Positions 35,589-45,302 of a DNA stretch of 64,000 bases are shown here, piece after piece. The stretch spans positions 1 to 64,000 of the forward strand of contig RPFO01001613.1 of NCBI GenBank assembly GCA_009746045.1, written 5' to 3'. How positions within the stretch are numbered: the stretch's first letter is position 1; every line of letters starts with the position of its first letter. This stretch comes from Mesostigma viride (taxonomy: Eukaryota; Streptophyta; Mesostigmatophyceae; Mesostigmatales; Mesostigmataceae). The notes under the pieces were generated by a model that did no database searches, had not been told where the DNA came from, and saw only the letters and a list, made by a program, of their open reading frames with translations. The position numbers and the translations under genes are program-made.

Positions 35589-37303
35589 CACGTCGTACGT
35601 CAAAACTCAGTCCTAAAAATAGGACTGAGTATGCCAACTTTGAGATCATGTAGCGGTAAGGGTAGGGGGGTACCCCATATGTTTGATATGCATCAGAGCA
35701 CTCAATATCATGCTAATGCTTGGGCATATGCCTAAAAAATCATATGTTGACCAAATCATGTAAAATTTTACAAGGGTGTCAACCCATGCTCGCGATTTGG
35801 CAATTTTCTGTGGAAGGACGAGTTGGGAAAATTCAATAAAATCCATATGCATGTTGAAAAAGGCGTGTAAACAATATAGTTCTTGAAACATGGCAAAAAA
35901 CTGGGCTCAATTTGGCCGCAGCCTCTACCTGAAACTCACCAAAAACCACCAGCCCTAAGAATGGGTTTCGAGGTTGCTAGCAATGTGCAAGCATGTAAGT
36001 GCGGTCATACTACACACCACCGTGGCAACCAACCATGCCAATCAACTCATTTCCCTTCTAGCATAACAGGAAAACATACTTGCATCATCATATTGCAGTT
36101 ATATTATACCTTAGTATATGTGTGAGAGCCTATGCACGCACGTAGGGAATGGGCATTGATACCTACCTACAAAGGGTTTTATTATGAGCCTTAACCACCA
36201 ATATAATGGGTAGGTTAAGCATATTTCAATTGTTTTTAACAAGAATAGAGATGGCTAACACTGTTTTGCCTTGCCATGGCATGGCCAACATACTTGCTGG
36301 CACATGATGACAGTGGTTTATCACCAAGATTCTTCACTCACCCGTATAAGCTTGAAAGCACGCTGGATGCAGCCCATGGCCATACAATCACGCAGTATGA
36401 ACGTAGCAAAAGAATAACTAACATCTATGAAGGTATTTAAACCCATACAGCGCCTAAAAAACTGCAAAAGTACACTAGGGTAAGGCAAATGCCTGGTAAC
36501 ATCATAAAAAATGGGGGGTTTAGAGAGGGGCAGGCAACGGTCAAGAAAGCGCATCAAGATTCGAAACTGACAGCGCCTTGCAAGCTCAAACTAATATAAG
36601 AACATAACAAAACGATGAGGTGACGATATTTCAGCTTTACCGTGCACGGATGGCGTTATCTTGGCCCAGGCGGTGCCCGCAAAAGTGACACTTGCGGCAC
36701 ACAAACCATGACATGACAGAGTGGTCGAAATAATCAAATCTTTACTGCCACTGACTTAATTCTACACACATGCATGATAATAAGTAGAAAGAAGCATATA
36801 AACCCTTCGAACTGCACCGTAAAGTAAATTTAGTCATCAACTCCGTCAACCTGCCTGGTCGCAGTTTTTTCCAGCAAGAGCAGCGCCGATACCTGGTAAA
36901 TCGCATCCCCGGGAGCTAAAAATTGGTTTGTGTCATCTTTAGGACATATAAAATCTATTTCCTGAGTTTGACCAGCTAAATCGTCCGCAAACGTAAACTG
37001 CATGCATGGGCGCAAGCCGCCATGGCTAGGTCGTGCATTTCCGGAACTCGCGTTTCACGTGAAAAAGTACCCTTACCACCTGTACTTTGACCGTACATTT
37101 AGCCGCCCAAACAAAATCCCAAAAAATCGCAAAAATATGTCTAAGAAAGGTCATTTCACGTAGTATTTGAATAAATTTTGAGGGAATTTTTTTGACAAAC
37201 ATTCCGACTTGGGCGAATTTTCTACGAAACCCAAAAACTCAGTCCTAAGAATAGGACTGAGTTGAACTCAGTCCTAAGAATAGGTGCAGTGACGAACGAC
37301 GTG
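35589..37303. mobile_element. TTAA-flanked non-autonomous element (piggyBac-type MITE)
   Basis: 1715 bp bounded by TTAA on both sides (35585-35588 and 37304-37307). The terminal inverted repeats are CACGTCGTACGTCA at the left and, read inward from the right, CACGTCGTTCGTCA. Just inside both ends lies the palindrome ACTCAGTCCTA-nnnn-TAGGACTGAGT (about 35605-35630 and 37236-37261, with a partial third copy after it). The interior is AT-rich, unlike the rest of the window, and has no protein-like frame. TTAA duplication is the piggyBac hallmark. The element ends about 100 bp before the next gene start. Confidence 0.82.
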
Positions 37304-37405
37304 TTAACGGATCTGTCATTTGAATTCAGTTTTCTCCCGCCTCAGAACGCACCATGCGCATTTCGGAGCGCTCGCTCGCTCACACATGCACTTTCTCACG
37401 TGTCC

Positions 37406-38722
37406 ATGATAGAGGACGAGGATGTCGGACATCTGGAGAGAGGTCGCAGTCGAGATAACGTGTCGGCCATGGCTGCCAGGGCCGCACTGGAACACGAGAG
37501 GTATGCCGCATCGTACAATAAAGGGGCTGTGAGACTCCCTGATCCCACCGATGTGGAAGTGGACGTGGACAAGTGGTTCGAGCAACCGTTAGGACCCATC
37601 AGACCTTACATCCGGACAAAAAGGATAGACGCCCAGTCCAAGTCTGTGGTGTTCCGAACCAGGGATATCGGCGTTTACGTAACGGAATCTACCTGCTTCA
37701 AGGGTATCCAATACGCGGAAATCGAGGACACCGGGATAAAGGGCGCGGTCGTTCACGACCTGCCGCGAACCTGTGGAGGAGTGCACGTGACGCTCGAACT
37801 CGTCAAGCCGTTTGTCCTTGCAATCCCGTGCCATCCAGACAGCGTAGAGAAGCGCGTGGCCATGTGCAATCACCTCCTCAAGCTCCTGGGAACGGACGCG
37901 TTTGTCCACAAGTCCGAGGTCAAGGTGTCGAAAAATCACAACGTGCGACACTTTGCGAAAGGCGCCGACCTGTTGAAGAGGGAGGCCGAAAGGAGGAAAG
38001 TGCAGCTGTACTTCATCCTCGCGTGGTGCGAAGACGTACTGTCCAATTACTCCCGCGCACTCAAGCGATTCGATGACGCGGATGGAACGGCGAAGCGAGA
38101 GTTCTACGACCTGGCCAAGAAGATGGACAGGGCGGAAGTGTTGTACCCCGAGTCCAAGAGGCTGATGGAGAAACTGTCGCAGACCCCGCTGCCATTGAAG
38201 TCCACCCCTGCGTGGGTGCACGATGCGGACAGAGTCAAGGCGTCGGAGCTCCCGGAGATGGACAAACACACTCAGAACCAGATTTTGCGCACGGACCTGG
38301 CGTTCAGAGACGAGAAGTGTGCGAGGCTCGAGAAGGAGATCGATAAGTTGCGCACGAGCATGGAGGAGATTCGACTCTTGCGCAAAAGTGACGCACCCTG
38401 CGCCCCCTCCGCGGCCAAGACAATGCCCCCCCCACCGCTCGTGCAAGCGCCGCCGCCGTCTGTGGCAGATTACACGCGCCTCGCCCCCTTGGATGGCATG
38501 GACCCGTTTCAGCAAGCGGTCCGGTGCCTTGTAGATGGCATGAGGCACCAGCTCCCTCAGGGTGTGTACATGCTCGTGCACGCTATCAGGGACATGGTGG
38601 AGGGGGAGACGGTCCCCATGTACCGCGACCGCGTGATGCACACCCTGCACTCCATGAGCTTGTCATCCCCCCCTGTAGCCCGCGCTCTACAGATGCTGTA
38701 CAGCAGCTCCTGGTCCGCGTGA
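37406..38722 (+). CDS. Hypothetical protein with coiled coil and Pro-rich linker
   Basis: 438 residues from the ATG at 37406 (MIEDEDVGHLERG). The frame is open further upstream, into the TTAA element, but that part is not protein-like. Folded N-terminal region (VDKWFEQPLGPIRPYIRTKR), a helical middle (LLKREAERRKVQLYFILAW), a coiled coil (about 320-365, CARLEKEIDKLRTSMEEIRLL), a Pro-rich linker (MPPPPLVQAPPPS) and a final helical domain. No family is recognised. A virion or assembly role is possible. AATAAA follows the stop. Confidence 0.7.
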   Translation: MIEDEDVGHLERGRSRDNVSAMAARAALEHERYAASYNKGAVRLPDPTDVEVDVDKWFEQPLGPIRPYIRTKRIDAQSKSVVFRTRDIGVYVTESTCFKGIQYAEIEDTGIKGAVVHDLPRTCGGVHVTLELVKPFVLAIPCHPDSVEKRVAMCNHLLKLLGTDAFVHKSEVKVSKNHNVRHFAKGADLLKREAERRKVQLYFILAWCEDVLSNYSRALKRFDDADGTAKREFYDLAKKMDRAEVLYPESKRLMEKLSQTPLPLKSTPAWVHDADRVKASELPEMDKHTQNQILRTDLAFRDEKCARLEKEIDKLRTSMEEIRLLRKSDAPCAPSAAKTMPPPPLVQAPPPSVADYTRLAPLDGMDPFQQAVRCLVDGMRHQLPQGVYMLVHAIRDMVEGETVPMYRDRVMHTLHSMSLSSPPVARALQMLYSSSWSA

Positions 38723-38740
38723 ATGGCAATGTAATTTATC

Positions 38741-38746
38741 AATAAA
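38741..38746 (+). terminator. AATAAA polyadenylation-type signal
   Basis: It lies 19 bp after the stop at 38722. It sits just before the end of the convergent proline-rich gene. Confidence 0.5.
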
Positions 38747-38750
38747 GAAA

Positions 38751-40754
38751 TCACATTACCGGTATCTCCGCTGCCGATTGCGTGTAGGAATACGGAACCT
38801 GATCTCCGTATATCGCGTAGGGGAATGACGGCATTGTGGGAAACAACACCTCGTGTTGGGCCAAACCATGCCGAGCAGCCCCCATCGTAGCCGGGAGGCC
38901 TAGTGGGGCATTGGTGGGGGCGCGGTACTTTGGAAATTTGTTCCAACCGTAACTTTCTGCCGATTTTTTAGACTTACGGTTCTTGTAGAATACTCCGATT
39001 ATCCGATTCTGATGGTCTGTTACAACTTCTGTTATTTCTACGTCATCCCCAAGTCCTTGTATAAAGTTATCCAATTCCGTTTGGGAAGTTGGGTCTTTGT
39101 AGCCTAGATCCTCTGGCAGTTTAAGCTTCCCTACTTTCAGTCCGTTCGCTAACAGTGGTTTGATCTCTTCGCCTTGTATCGTTTTTAGATCTTTGTAATA
39201 TGTACCGAGGGACACACTATCTTTAACAAATTCATCAGAATGGCCTAGTTTGATAACCGGAGGACCCCTTAAACTAGTTGTTGCATTTCCACCTATTGAG
39301 TCTTGTGCACCCAACGACGCCCACACGTTGGCGTCGCGTGTATCATCAGCGAGTGAGGCGTCGCTCTGGCCGGGATCTGATTGTGGTGTTTGTTCTGGTG
39401 GCTGTGCTGGTTGCGGTTGCGGTGGGTGCGCTGGTAGCGGTGGTGTCGATGGTCGTGCTGGTGTTTGTGTCTGTGCTGGTGGTGGTTGTGCTGGTGGTGG
39501 TCGTGCTGGTGGTGGTCGTGCTGGTGGTGTCAATGGTCGTGCTGGTGTTTGTGTCTGTTGTGGTGGTGGTTGTGCTGGTGGTGGTCGTGCTGGTGGTGGT
39601 CGTGCTGGTGGTGTCAATGGTCGTGCTGGTGTTTGTGTCTGTGCTGGTGCTGGTGGTGTCAATTGTCGTGCTGGTGTTTGTGTCTGTGCTGGTGGTGGTT
39701 GTGCTGGTGGTGTCAATGGTCGTGCTGGTGTTTGTGTCTGTGCTGGTGGTGGTTGTGCTGGTGGTGGTTGTGTCTGTGCTGGCTGTGTCTGTGCTGGCTG
39801 TGTATGTGCTGGTGGTGGTGGCTGTGGTTGTGGATCCTGACTTGGTTTTGCAACGTCATCCGCTGCTGTTTTGGGGGACTGTGCCTTTCTCTTAGGCCAC
39901 CACACCCTGTTCCAATACCCCAATATTCGTCGTTGCATCCCACTGTCACCTGCGTCGTCTGCGGGGGAAGCCGGTCGATTAGCAGGCCGGTCGAGTTCAC
40001 CCGCGGCGTCTGCTGCGGCACGCCCCCCCGCAGCCAATGTGTCCAGTGTGGCATGCCACCACCGTTTGTCACCTGCGTTGTCTGCGAGGGAAGCCGGTTG
40101 AATAGCAGGCCGGTCGAGTTCACCCGCGGCGTCTGCTGCGGCACGCCCCCCCGCAGCCAATGTGTCCAGTGTGGCATGCCACCACCGTTTGTCACCTGCG
40201 TTGTCTGCGAGGGAAGCCGGTTGAATAGCAGGCCGGTCGAGTTCACTCGTGGGGTTGGGGTCGGGCTTGTTTTCTGTGGGCTCGGGATCCTCTGCGGGAT
40301 TCGCGGCTTGTGTTTCCGTTTGTGTCTCGACTTGTGCTAATGCTTTCTTGACCGGCTGGGGCGCGCGCGGCTGAGAGGTGTCTGTATCTTTCTGTCTGTT
40401 CTTGGGAGCTGGAGAAGTGAAAGACCCCCCGCCGCCGTCTTGGCGATAGGAAGAGGTGTCCATGGACGAATATGATGAGTATTCCCCACCCCCCACATCT
40501 GGCAATCGCGCGGGGGGGCCGGGGTGCCACCCGCCGTCGTAGTCAATCGTGGCAGGACGCCACCCTCCAGTGGCAGGAGGGGGCGGGTGTGATGACCCCA
40601 CCAACCGAGCTTTTAGCAATCGAAAGAGCATGAGCAGAGAGTTCAACATGCGCGCCTTCTCCACTCTTTCCGCCTCCGTGCCTTCCGGCTTATCCATCGC
40701 TTGCTTTAACAGGCCGACTATAACGTTGATGGCCCGAGATGTCGCATCTGTCAT
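38751..40754 (-). CDS. Large Pro/Gln/Thr-rich repeat protein, probable structural protein
   Basis: 667 residues from the ATG at 40754 (MTDATSRAINVIVG); an upstream ATG at 40796 is possible. Layout: helical N-terminus (about 1-50), Gly/Pro/Ser-rich region, two full copies and a diverged third of a 41-residue repeat (LDRPAIQPASLADNAGDK ... WWHATLDTL), then a long run of AQPPPAQTQTPARPLTPPA units, then a folded C-terminal domain of about 190 residues (VKDSVSLGTYYKDLKTIQGE). The Pro-rich part is low-complexity DNA (tggtgctggtgg) on the plus strand. Such proteins are often fibre- or tegument-like. The function is unknown. Confidence 0.7.
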   Translation of the reverse strand: MTDATSRAINVIVGLLKQAMDKPEGTEAERVEKARMLNSLLMLFRLLKARLVGSSHPPPPATGGWRPATIDYDGGWHPGPPARLPDVGGGEYSSYSSMDTSSYRQDGGGGSFTSPAPKNRQKDTDTSQPRAPQPVKKALAQVETQTETQAANPAEDPEPTENKPDPNPTSELDRPAIQPASLADNAGDKRWWHATLDTLAAGGRAAADAAGELDRPAIQPASLADNAGDKRWWHATLDTLAAGGRAAADAAGELDRPANRPASPADDAGDSGMQRRILGYWNRVWWPKRKAQSPKTAADDVAKPSQDPQPQPPPPAHTQPAQTQPAQTQPPPAQPPPAQTQTPARPLTPPAQPPPAQTQTPARQLTPPAPAQTQTPARPLTPPARPPPARPPPAQPPPQQTQTPARPLTPPARPPPARPPPAQPPPAQTQTPARPSTPPLPAHPPQPQPAQPPEQTPQSDPGQSDASLADDTRDANVWASLGAQDSIGGNATTSLRGPPVIKLGHSDEFVKDSVSLGTYYKDLKTIQGEEIKPLLANGLKVGKLKLPEDLGYKDPTSQTELDNFIQGLGDDVEITEVVTDHQNRIIGVFYKNRKSKKSAESYGWNKFPKYRAPTNAPLGLPATMGAARHGLAQHEVLFPTMPSFPYAIYGDQVPYSYTQSAAEIPVM
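39360..39835. repeat. Low-complexity (ggtggt/gctggt) coding repeat
   Basis: On the plus strand this is a degenerate minisatellite with units such as gtgctggtgtttgtgtctgtg, encoding the PPAQTQTPAR repeats of the minus-strand gene. Long Trp/Cys- and Val-rich frames on the plus strand are by-products. Confidence 0.85.
39946..40248. repeat. 123-bp tandem repeat encoding a 41-residue unit
   Basis: Two near-identical copies and one diverged copy of a 123-bp unit that begins near gtcacctgcgttgtctgcga. The unit is a multiple of three and keeps the frame of the proline-rich protein. Confidence 0.85.
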
Positions 40755-40792
40755 CGCCGCTGTCGTACATGATAGACACACATATTTTGTTA

Positions 40793-41703
40793 TCAACCCA
40801 ATAAACAGGCAGCGACAATCGCGACGACCTTGGGAGACACGCTGTTGCCCACCGCCTTAAGGATCTTGTTGATGCTGACCTCGCGCATGAGCGCGCCTAG
40901 GCGCGTGGTAGGGATCCCTTGCAGCTTGAAAGCCTCGCTCTCGGTGAGCGTCCTGATACCGACGGGGTCTCGGATGTAGAGGCGCGCGTTCTTGTTCGCG
41001 CCCTGGGCGGCGCGCTGAGTGAACGCCACGTCCGAATCCTTCGCCTCGAAACTGTAATTGGCCTGATAAAAGCGACCGGGTTCCGCGTGAGCGAGCACGC
41101 CATACAACCTGGAGCCAGGGTCCAAGTAATACTCCGGTGGCGCCGTCTTGTTGAAGTCGAACGAGTCCGTGCGCGACGACAGGGGGGCGGGAACCTGTAC
41201 AGCGGGTTCTTGCTCGCCACAATGAACACCCGGCGCCTCTTCTGCCGCAGACCGGCGTGGGTGTGGGCACCTATGATCTCGTAATCCACGTTGAATCCGT
41301 GTCCGCGGAGTTCACGCAAGATCCTCTTGAACACGGGGAAGTTGATGATCGCTGGCACGTTTTCCAAGATTACGTGTGTCGGGTCAGCGATGCGGATGAA
41401 ACGAAATATGTCGCGTATGCCCTTGGTACGGACATCTTTCATACCCCGCTTGAGTCCAGCGTTGCTGAAGCTCTGACAAGGAAAACCGGCCGTGATGATG
41501 TCAGCTTTCGGTATAAGATGGTCGGGCACGTTCTCGATCTTGTCGCAGATGGGCGACTCCCCGTTGAGAATTTCAAACACGTCACAAGCGGACGGGTTCA
41601 TCTCGACGGCCATCACCGTTTGGACGTTGCGGACTTTCCTCAAGCCCATCGAGAACCCGCCCAGCCCGGCGAACAGGTCTATGTGTCTCCAAGTCCCCAC
41701 CAT
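40793..41703 (-). CDS. DNA cytosine-C5 methyltransferase (frame broken at a C6 run)
   Basis: Starts MVGTWRHIDLFAGLGGFSMG at 41703 (motif I, SAM binding). Then GFPCQSFSNAG (motif IV with catalytic Cys), VILENVPAI (motif VI, ENV) and GLRQKRRRVFIVA (motif VIII). At the C6 run (plus-strand G at 41182-41187) the frame breaks; a -1 shift continues with the target region and LTESEAFKLQGIP (motif IX) and KAVGNSVSPKVV (motif X) to a TGA at 40793. One added base gives 303 residues, close to the size of small bacterial and viral enzymes. It would methylate cytosine in viral or host DNA. No restriction partner was seen nearby. It is divergent from the gene at 41735. Confidence 0.88.
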
Positions 41704-41734
41704 CGCACGTGTATAATACCAACACGAGAACAAA

Positions 41735-42364
41735 ATGATTTTCACAACGGACGACCTCCCCGAATACGTGTGGGGAATAAAGAGTCGAAACGACATGCCG
41801 TCCCTGTCCGCCATCATGTCGCTCGCCACGGACGACTCGCCCACAGAGGAGGAGTGCTCCATCACGCTAGAGGACTACTGCGATCAACACGATTCGCTCA
41901 TCCGGCGCGTGCGCTCCTCGGAATGGTTCAAGACCTACATGCAGAGTCTGGGCGTGCAATTTCCACCACGGAGCGAGGCAGACTCGTCCCAACAGGAAAC
42001 ACGCATCATGGAGAAGTTGGCGGCTCATATGGAAGGGGCGCTGGTGGACGGCGTGGTGGAAGCCCGTTCGCCCTACACAGGCTCGCTGGTCGTGGCGAGA
42101 CAATCCAATTTCCTATACGCACTCGGACTACTGGATTGCAAGCGAGATAAGGCCAAGGCTGTGTTCGTGCACAATGGCGGACACGCTATCAGGGAAGATG
42201 AAATTTCCAATATGGTCTGTCTTGCCGCCCCTCGCGGGGTTCACGTGTATGATGTGAACGCGGAATACTTTAAGGACGACCCCATGGGGACGCTCATGAT
42301 GCCTACGGTCTACGTGCACGTGATTCAATTCATCAAGCAAATAAAGGCTTCCATTAAAAGTTAA
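41735..42364 (+). CDS. Hypothetical protein, 209 residues
   Basis: Starts MIFTTDDLPEYVWGIKS. The N-terminus is acidic and Ser-rich, and the second half is a compact alpha/beta region (FLYALGLLDCKRDKAKAVFV, LMMPTVYVHVIQFIKQIK). No motif is recognised. Its promoter is shared with the methyltransferase (31 bp between starts, containing tataata). An AATAAA follows at 42373. Confidence 0.65.
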   Translation: MIFTTDDLPEYVWGIKSRNDMPSLSAIMSLATDDSPTEEECSITLEDYCDQHDSLIRRVRSSEWFKTYMQSLGVQFPPRSEADSSQQETRIMEKLAAHMEGALVDGVVEARSPYTGSLVVARQSNFLYALGLLDCKRDKAKAVFVHNGGHAIREDEISNMVCLAAPRGVHVYDVNAEYFKDDPMGTLMMPTVYVHVIQFIKQIKASIKS

Positions 42365-42372
42365 ATACTCTC

Positions 42373-42378
42373 AATAAA
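42373..42378 (+). terminator. AATAAA polyadenylation-type signal
   Basis: It lies 8 bp after the stop at 42364. Confidence 0.45.
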
Positions 42379-42443
42379 CAGAGTTCGATACATCAAGTCG
42401 TTAACAACCATAAAACTAACTTTAAAAGTGCCAACCACGCCTT

Positions 42444-43529
42444 TCAGGCAGTCGCGGCAAAACCTTTCAGTCCCAAGTCGTCCCAGTTAACATCGCTCGT
42501 GTCCAAGGGAGACATATTGTTAAACCAGTCATCTAGGCCGCCTTCCGTGGACGTGTGGGGAGGAAGAACAGAGTCGCCCGCGTTGGATACAGGGGCGTTG
42601 AATGCGGGGGTGGTGTCCAAAGAAGGTATCGGAAAGTCGTAATGCACGGTCGATGATGTAGCAGTCTCCGCGGAAGAAGCAGACGGTGCGATGGGGGCTT
42701 GGAACAGAGGAGGAGTGTCCGTAACAGGTTCGTCGACGCGCGTCCTCTTGGCACTCCTCAAGTCGGGTCCAGTACTCATCCCTGGTCCGCTCTCCTCCTC
42801 GCTCGGTGAATGCTTCTTGAGGTAGTCGGCGCAGATCTCGTTGATCTGCTTGAAGGCGGTCTCCCTGCGCAAAATCAAATCCCCTAGCATTGCCCCGACG
42901 CTCGCATCCACGCTCTTCTGATAAACTTCATAGGAGATCTCCGTGCTCTGTCTCGCCAAAAAGGCAACAATCTGCGTGCCAGGCCTGGCGTCTTTCAGGA
43001 ACGTATAAAGACTGTTGACCCGCTCCAGAGCCAATGTGGACTCCTGGGTGCACTTGTCAGAGGAAGTCTTTACAAAGTCTTTGCACTCGTTGAAAAGGGT
43101 GTCAATATCAGCCCTGAGTTTCTTGATCACTTTACCGATGCTGAGAGCCAGCCCTGTAGCAATTTTGGTCTCCTGTGGACACTCTGCCGGCGGGGGAACA
43201 CCGGTGATGGCCAGAATGGGACACGCCCACTTGATGGCGTGAACAGCGAATTCAATGTCGATGCTCCCATCGGCGTTGATGGGGTAAACCCCCTTCACTT
43301 GTTTGAAGGCGTTGGCCAGCCTCTTCCCCTCGGTGCTGTTGGAGAACTTGGTGTGGTTGATGGTGCTGTCGTTTGCAAACACCCTGAGCAGGGTCTGCAG
43401 ACAAACCTTATTGCCCCCCAACACCTGGATGTTGCCAGGCTTTTGGGCGTTGGAAATCCAGGCTTTCGGACGCCAGATATGGACCCCACCAGCCACCCCC
43501 ACGTGCTCCATGAAGTCTGAAGTCTCCAT
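42444..43529 (-). CDS. Hypothetical protein with acidic C-terminal segment
   Basis: 361 residues from METSDFMEHVG at 43529; an upstream in-frame ATG at 43664 is less likely. The first 130 residues are compact (NIQVLGGNKVCLQTLLRVF, INADGSIDIEFAVHAIKWA), the middle is helical (about 140-265), then a basic patch KRTRVDEP and a Ser/Pro/Thr-rich tail ending in acidic and aromatic residues (LDDWFNNMSPLDTSDVNWDD). That end looks like a transcriptional activation domain, which is inference only. No family is recognised. Confidence 0.65.
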   Translation of the reverse strand: METSDFMEHVGVAGGVHIWRPKAWISNAQKPGNIQVLGGNKVCLQTLLRVFANDSTINHTKFSNSTEGKRLANAFKQVKGVYPINADGSIDIEFAVHAIKWACPILAITGVPPPAECPQETKIATGLALSIGKVIKKLRADIDTLFNECKDFVKTSSDKCTQESTLALERVNSLYTFLKDARPGTQIVAFLARQSTEISYEVYQKSVDASVGAMLGDLILRRETAFKQINEICADYLKKHSPSEEESGPGMSTGPDLRSAKRTRVDEPVTDTPPLFQAPIAPSASSAETATSSTVHYDFPIPSLDTTPAFNAPVSNAGDSVLPPHTSTEGGLDDWFNNMSPLDTSDVNWDDLGLKGFAATA

Positions 43530-44228
43530 AGCCTGTCTGCAGAGCTTTTGGGTGGTTTGTGAAGTGAGAGAGTGTTTTTCGCGTGGTAGGACCCCTTTTA
43601 TGCAACTTTCTGGCGGAACAGAACTTGTGAAGGGGTGTATTTGTTTACCCCCGACCGGGACCAATTTCAGGGGGGTGCACAGTCAGCAATATTTCCTAAA
43701 TCTCTAAGATCTTTGGTGGGTGGCTTATAAACTCCCATAGGGCGAAGAGACGCTTTTTACGCGTCAGAAAACGACAAAACGGACAGACAGGAAGCTTCTC
43801 TTTTTATCCTGGATGATCTGGACCGTGCAAAAATGTCGTGATCCTTTGAAGATCTGATACTGCCATGGTCTGACAAGACACTTTCAAACATATAGTCAGA
43901 TTCTGACAAGATTCTGTGACTGTTCATAGATCTCTGTCAGATTTGTAACTGCCAGGTGGTCTGAACCGTGCGATTTCAAAGATCTCGTCAGATTCTGACC
44001 AGATTTGGTGACTGTCAGAGATATCTGTCAGATTTGTAACTGCCAGGTGGTCTGACAATGCAGGATATGGTAAGATTCTGTTCAGATTCTGTCCTGGATT
44101 TTGTGCAGATATGGCCCAATTTCGTGCTGAGTCAGCCCATTTTTCAAATTTGAACACTCCCCCCCTGCGTGTCGGGCGTGTAAAATAAAAAAATAGTGGT
44201 ATTATGACACACACTGAGTGCCAAAATA
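43530..44228. other. Non-coding AGATCT/cagattctgac island
   Basis: There is no convincing gene. Between about 43700 and 44110 the words agatct, cagattctgac, gtgactgt and aactgccaggtggtctga recur in varied order. It includes ttataaac near 43723-43730, which could be a TATA element for a flanking gene. Confidence 0.6.
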
Positions 44229-44774
44229 ATGCTCACCGTCGCCGCCCTACCCCCCCGCCTGGCCATCTGTGCATTAAACGAACCGCCGCCAAGAGGAATG
44301 TGGGACCGTACCGTTTTCATAGTGGGAAAACAGCAACCTTACCCGAGACTGTTTGGGATCCACACGCTTGAGAGGGACAGGAAATTGAGCGGGCTTATTC
44401 GCCCCATGACTCACATAATTGCGTTTGAAGAGCTCGACACCGCCGCAACAATGTCCCAGGTGCTGTGGGAGGATGACAAGAATGACAGGATGTCCGAATA
44501 CAGTTTGGATGACGACAAGGTGGAGGATTGCATATTTCACAGGTTATCAGACCCTGACGTGACAGAGGACGAAGAGGCGATTCATCAAATGAGCATCCAG
44601 GCGTTCACGTTTAACGACGCCCAGTCCTTCTGCATGTTTCATGGCTTCGTGCTGGATATGGTATCCAGGACCGATGAAAGCAATGACCTTGTATTTTCAA
44701 TTACCAGGCATTACCCTCGCGGGGATGCCAATTCCTACGTCACAATGTTGGAGAGTTACATGAATGCTGGATAA
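44229..44774 (+). CDS. Hypothetical protein, 181 residues
   Basis: Starts MLTVAALPPRLAICALNE. It is compact, with an acidic stretch (LWEDDKNDRMSEYSLDDDK) and FTFNDAQSFCMFHGFVLDMV. No family is recognised. It is convergent with the small basic protein at 44805. The region upstream is the AGATCT-rich island. Confidence 0.65.
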   Translation: MLTVAALPPRLAICALNEPPPRGMWDRTVFIVGKQQPYPRLFGIHTLERDRKLSGLIRPMTHIIAFEELDTAATMSQVLWEDDKNDRMSEYSLDDDKVEDCIFHRLSDPDVTEDEEAIHQMSIQAFTFNDAQSFCMFHGFVLDMVSRTDESNDLVFSITRHYPRGDANSYVTMLESYMNAG

Positions 44775-44804
44775 GTTTGTCATTATTATTATTAGATGAA
44801 TAAA

Positions 44805-45170
44805 TCACTCGGCAACCGCAACGGGTGCCTGATCGGACATATCCTCGGCAACAATGCCGCCGCCCTTCTTTGAATTGTTGTTTCCGAGCACGTATTTCAG
44901 CGCAAAGTCTCCCGCCGTCATGTCATTAAAAAGCAGGTGCTGGGTTTGGATGGCGGTCCCCTTCCTCCTGATCTGATTGAGACACTTCCTCACGTCCCCC
45001 ACGCTCATGTCGGGCACGGACGAACTCATGACGTGGGGGCGGCTGGACTCGGTCACTTTGCTTGCGTCAGACTCCGCGGACACGGGGCCCGTCACCCCCT
45101 TCCGCTTCTTGTTCTTCTTCTCCACAACGGGCGCCGCGTTTTCCTGGACAGCTGGCTGGGAGTTCTCCAT
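44805..45170 (-). CDS. Small hypothetical protein with basic N-terminus
   Basis: 121 residues. The N-terminal half is disordered, with a basic KKNKKRKG cluster that could be a nuclear signal. The second half contains VGDVRKCLNQIRRKGTA and HLLFNDMTAGDFALKYVLG. The start is divergent from the VLTF3-like gene (132 bp apart, with ttataag and AT-rich DNA between). No family is recognised. Confidence 0.6.
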   Translation of the reverse strand: MENSQPAVQENAAPVVEKKNKKRKGVTGPVSAESDASKVTESSRPHVMSSSVPDMSVGDVRKCLNQIRRKGTAIQTQHLLFNDMTAGDFALKYVLGNNNSKKGGGIVAEDMSDQAPVAVAE

Positions 45171-45302
45171 GTTGTGTGTGTGACCGTGTATGAACTAAGC
45201 CTGGATAATTTATCCCGTGTTATAAGCGCACACCCTCACCCCCCGTTGGGGAACGCATCCAGCTTTTTTTTTGTCTGTGTATCGTAGGACGTGCCGGACG
45301 CG

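Noticed and set aside
35646..36557. Short frames inside the AT-rich TTAA element
   Set aside because: All are under 85 codons, have no motifs and sit in AT-rich DNA with many stops; no transposase is present.
39278..40340. Long Cys/Trp- and Val-rich plus-strand frames
   Set aside because: They are by-products of the minisatellite encoding the Pro/Gln/Thr repeats on the minus strand.
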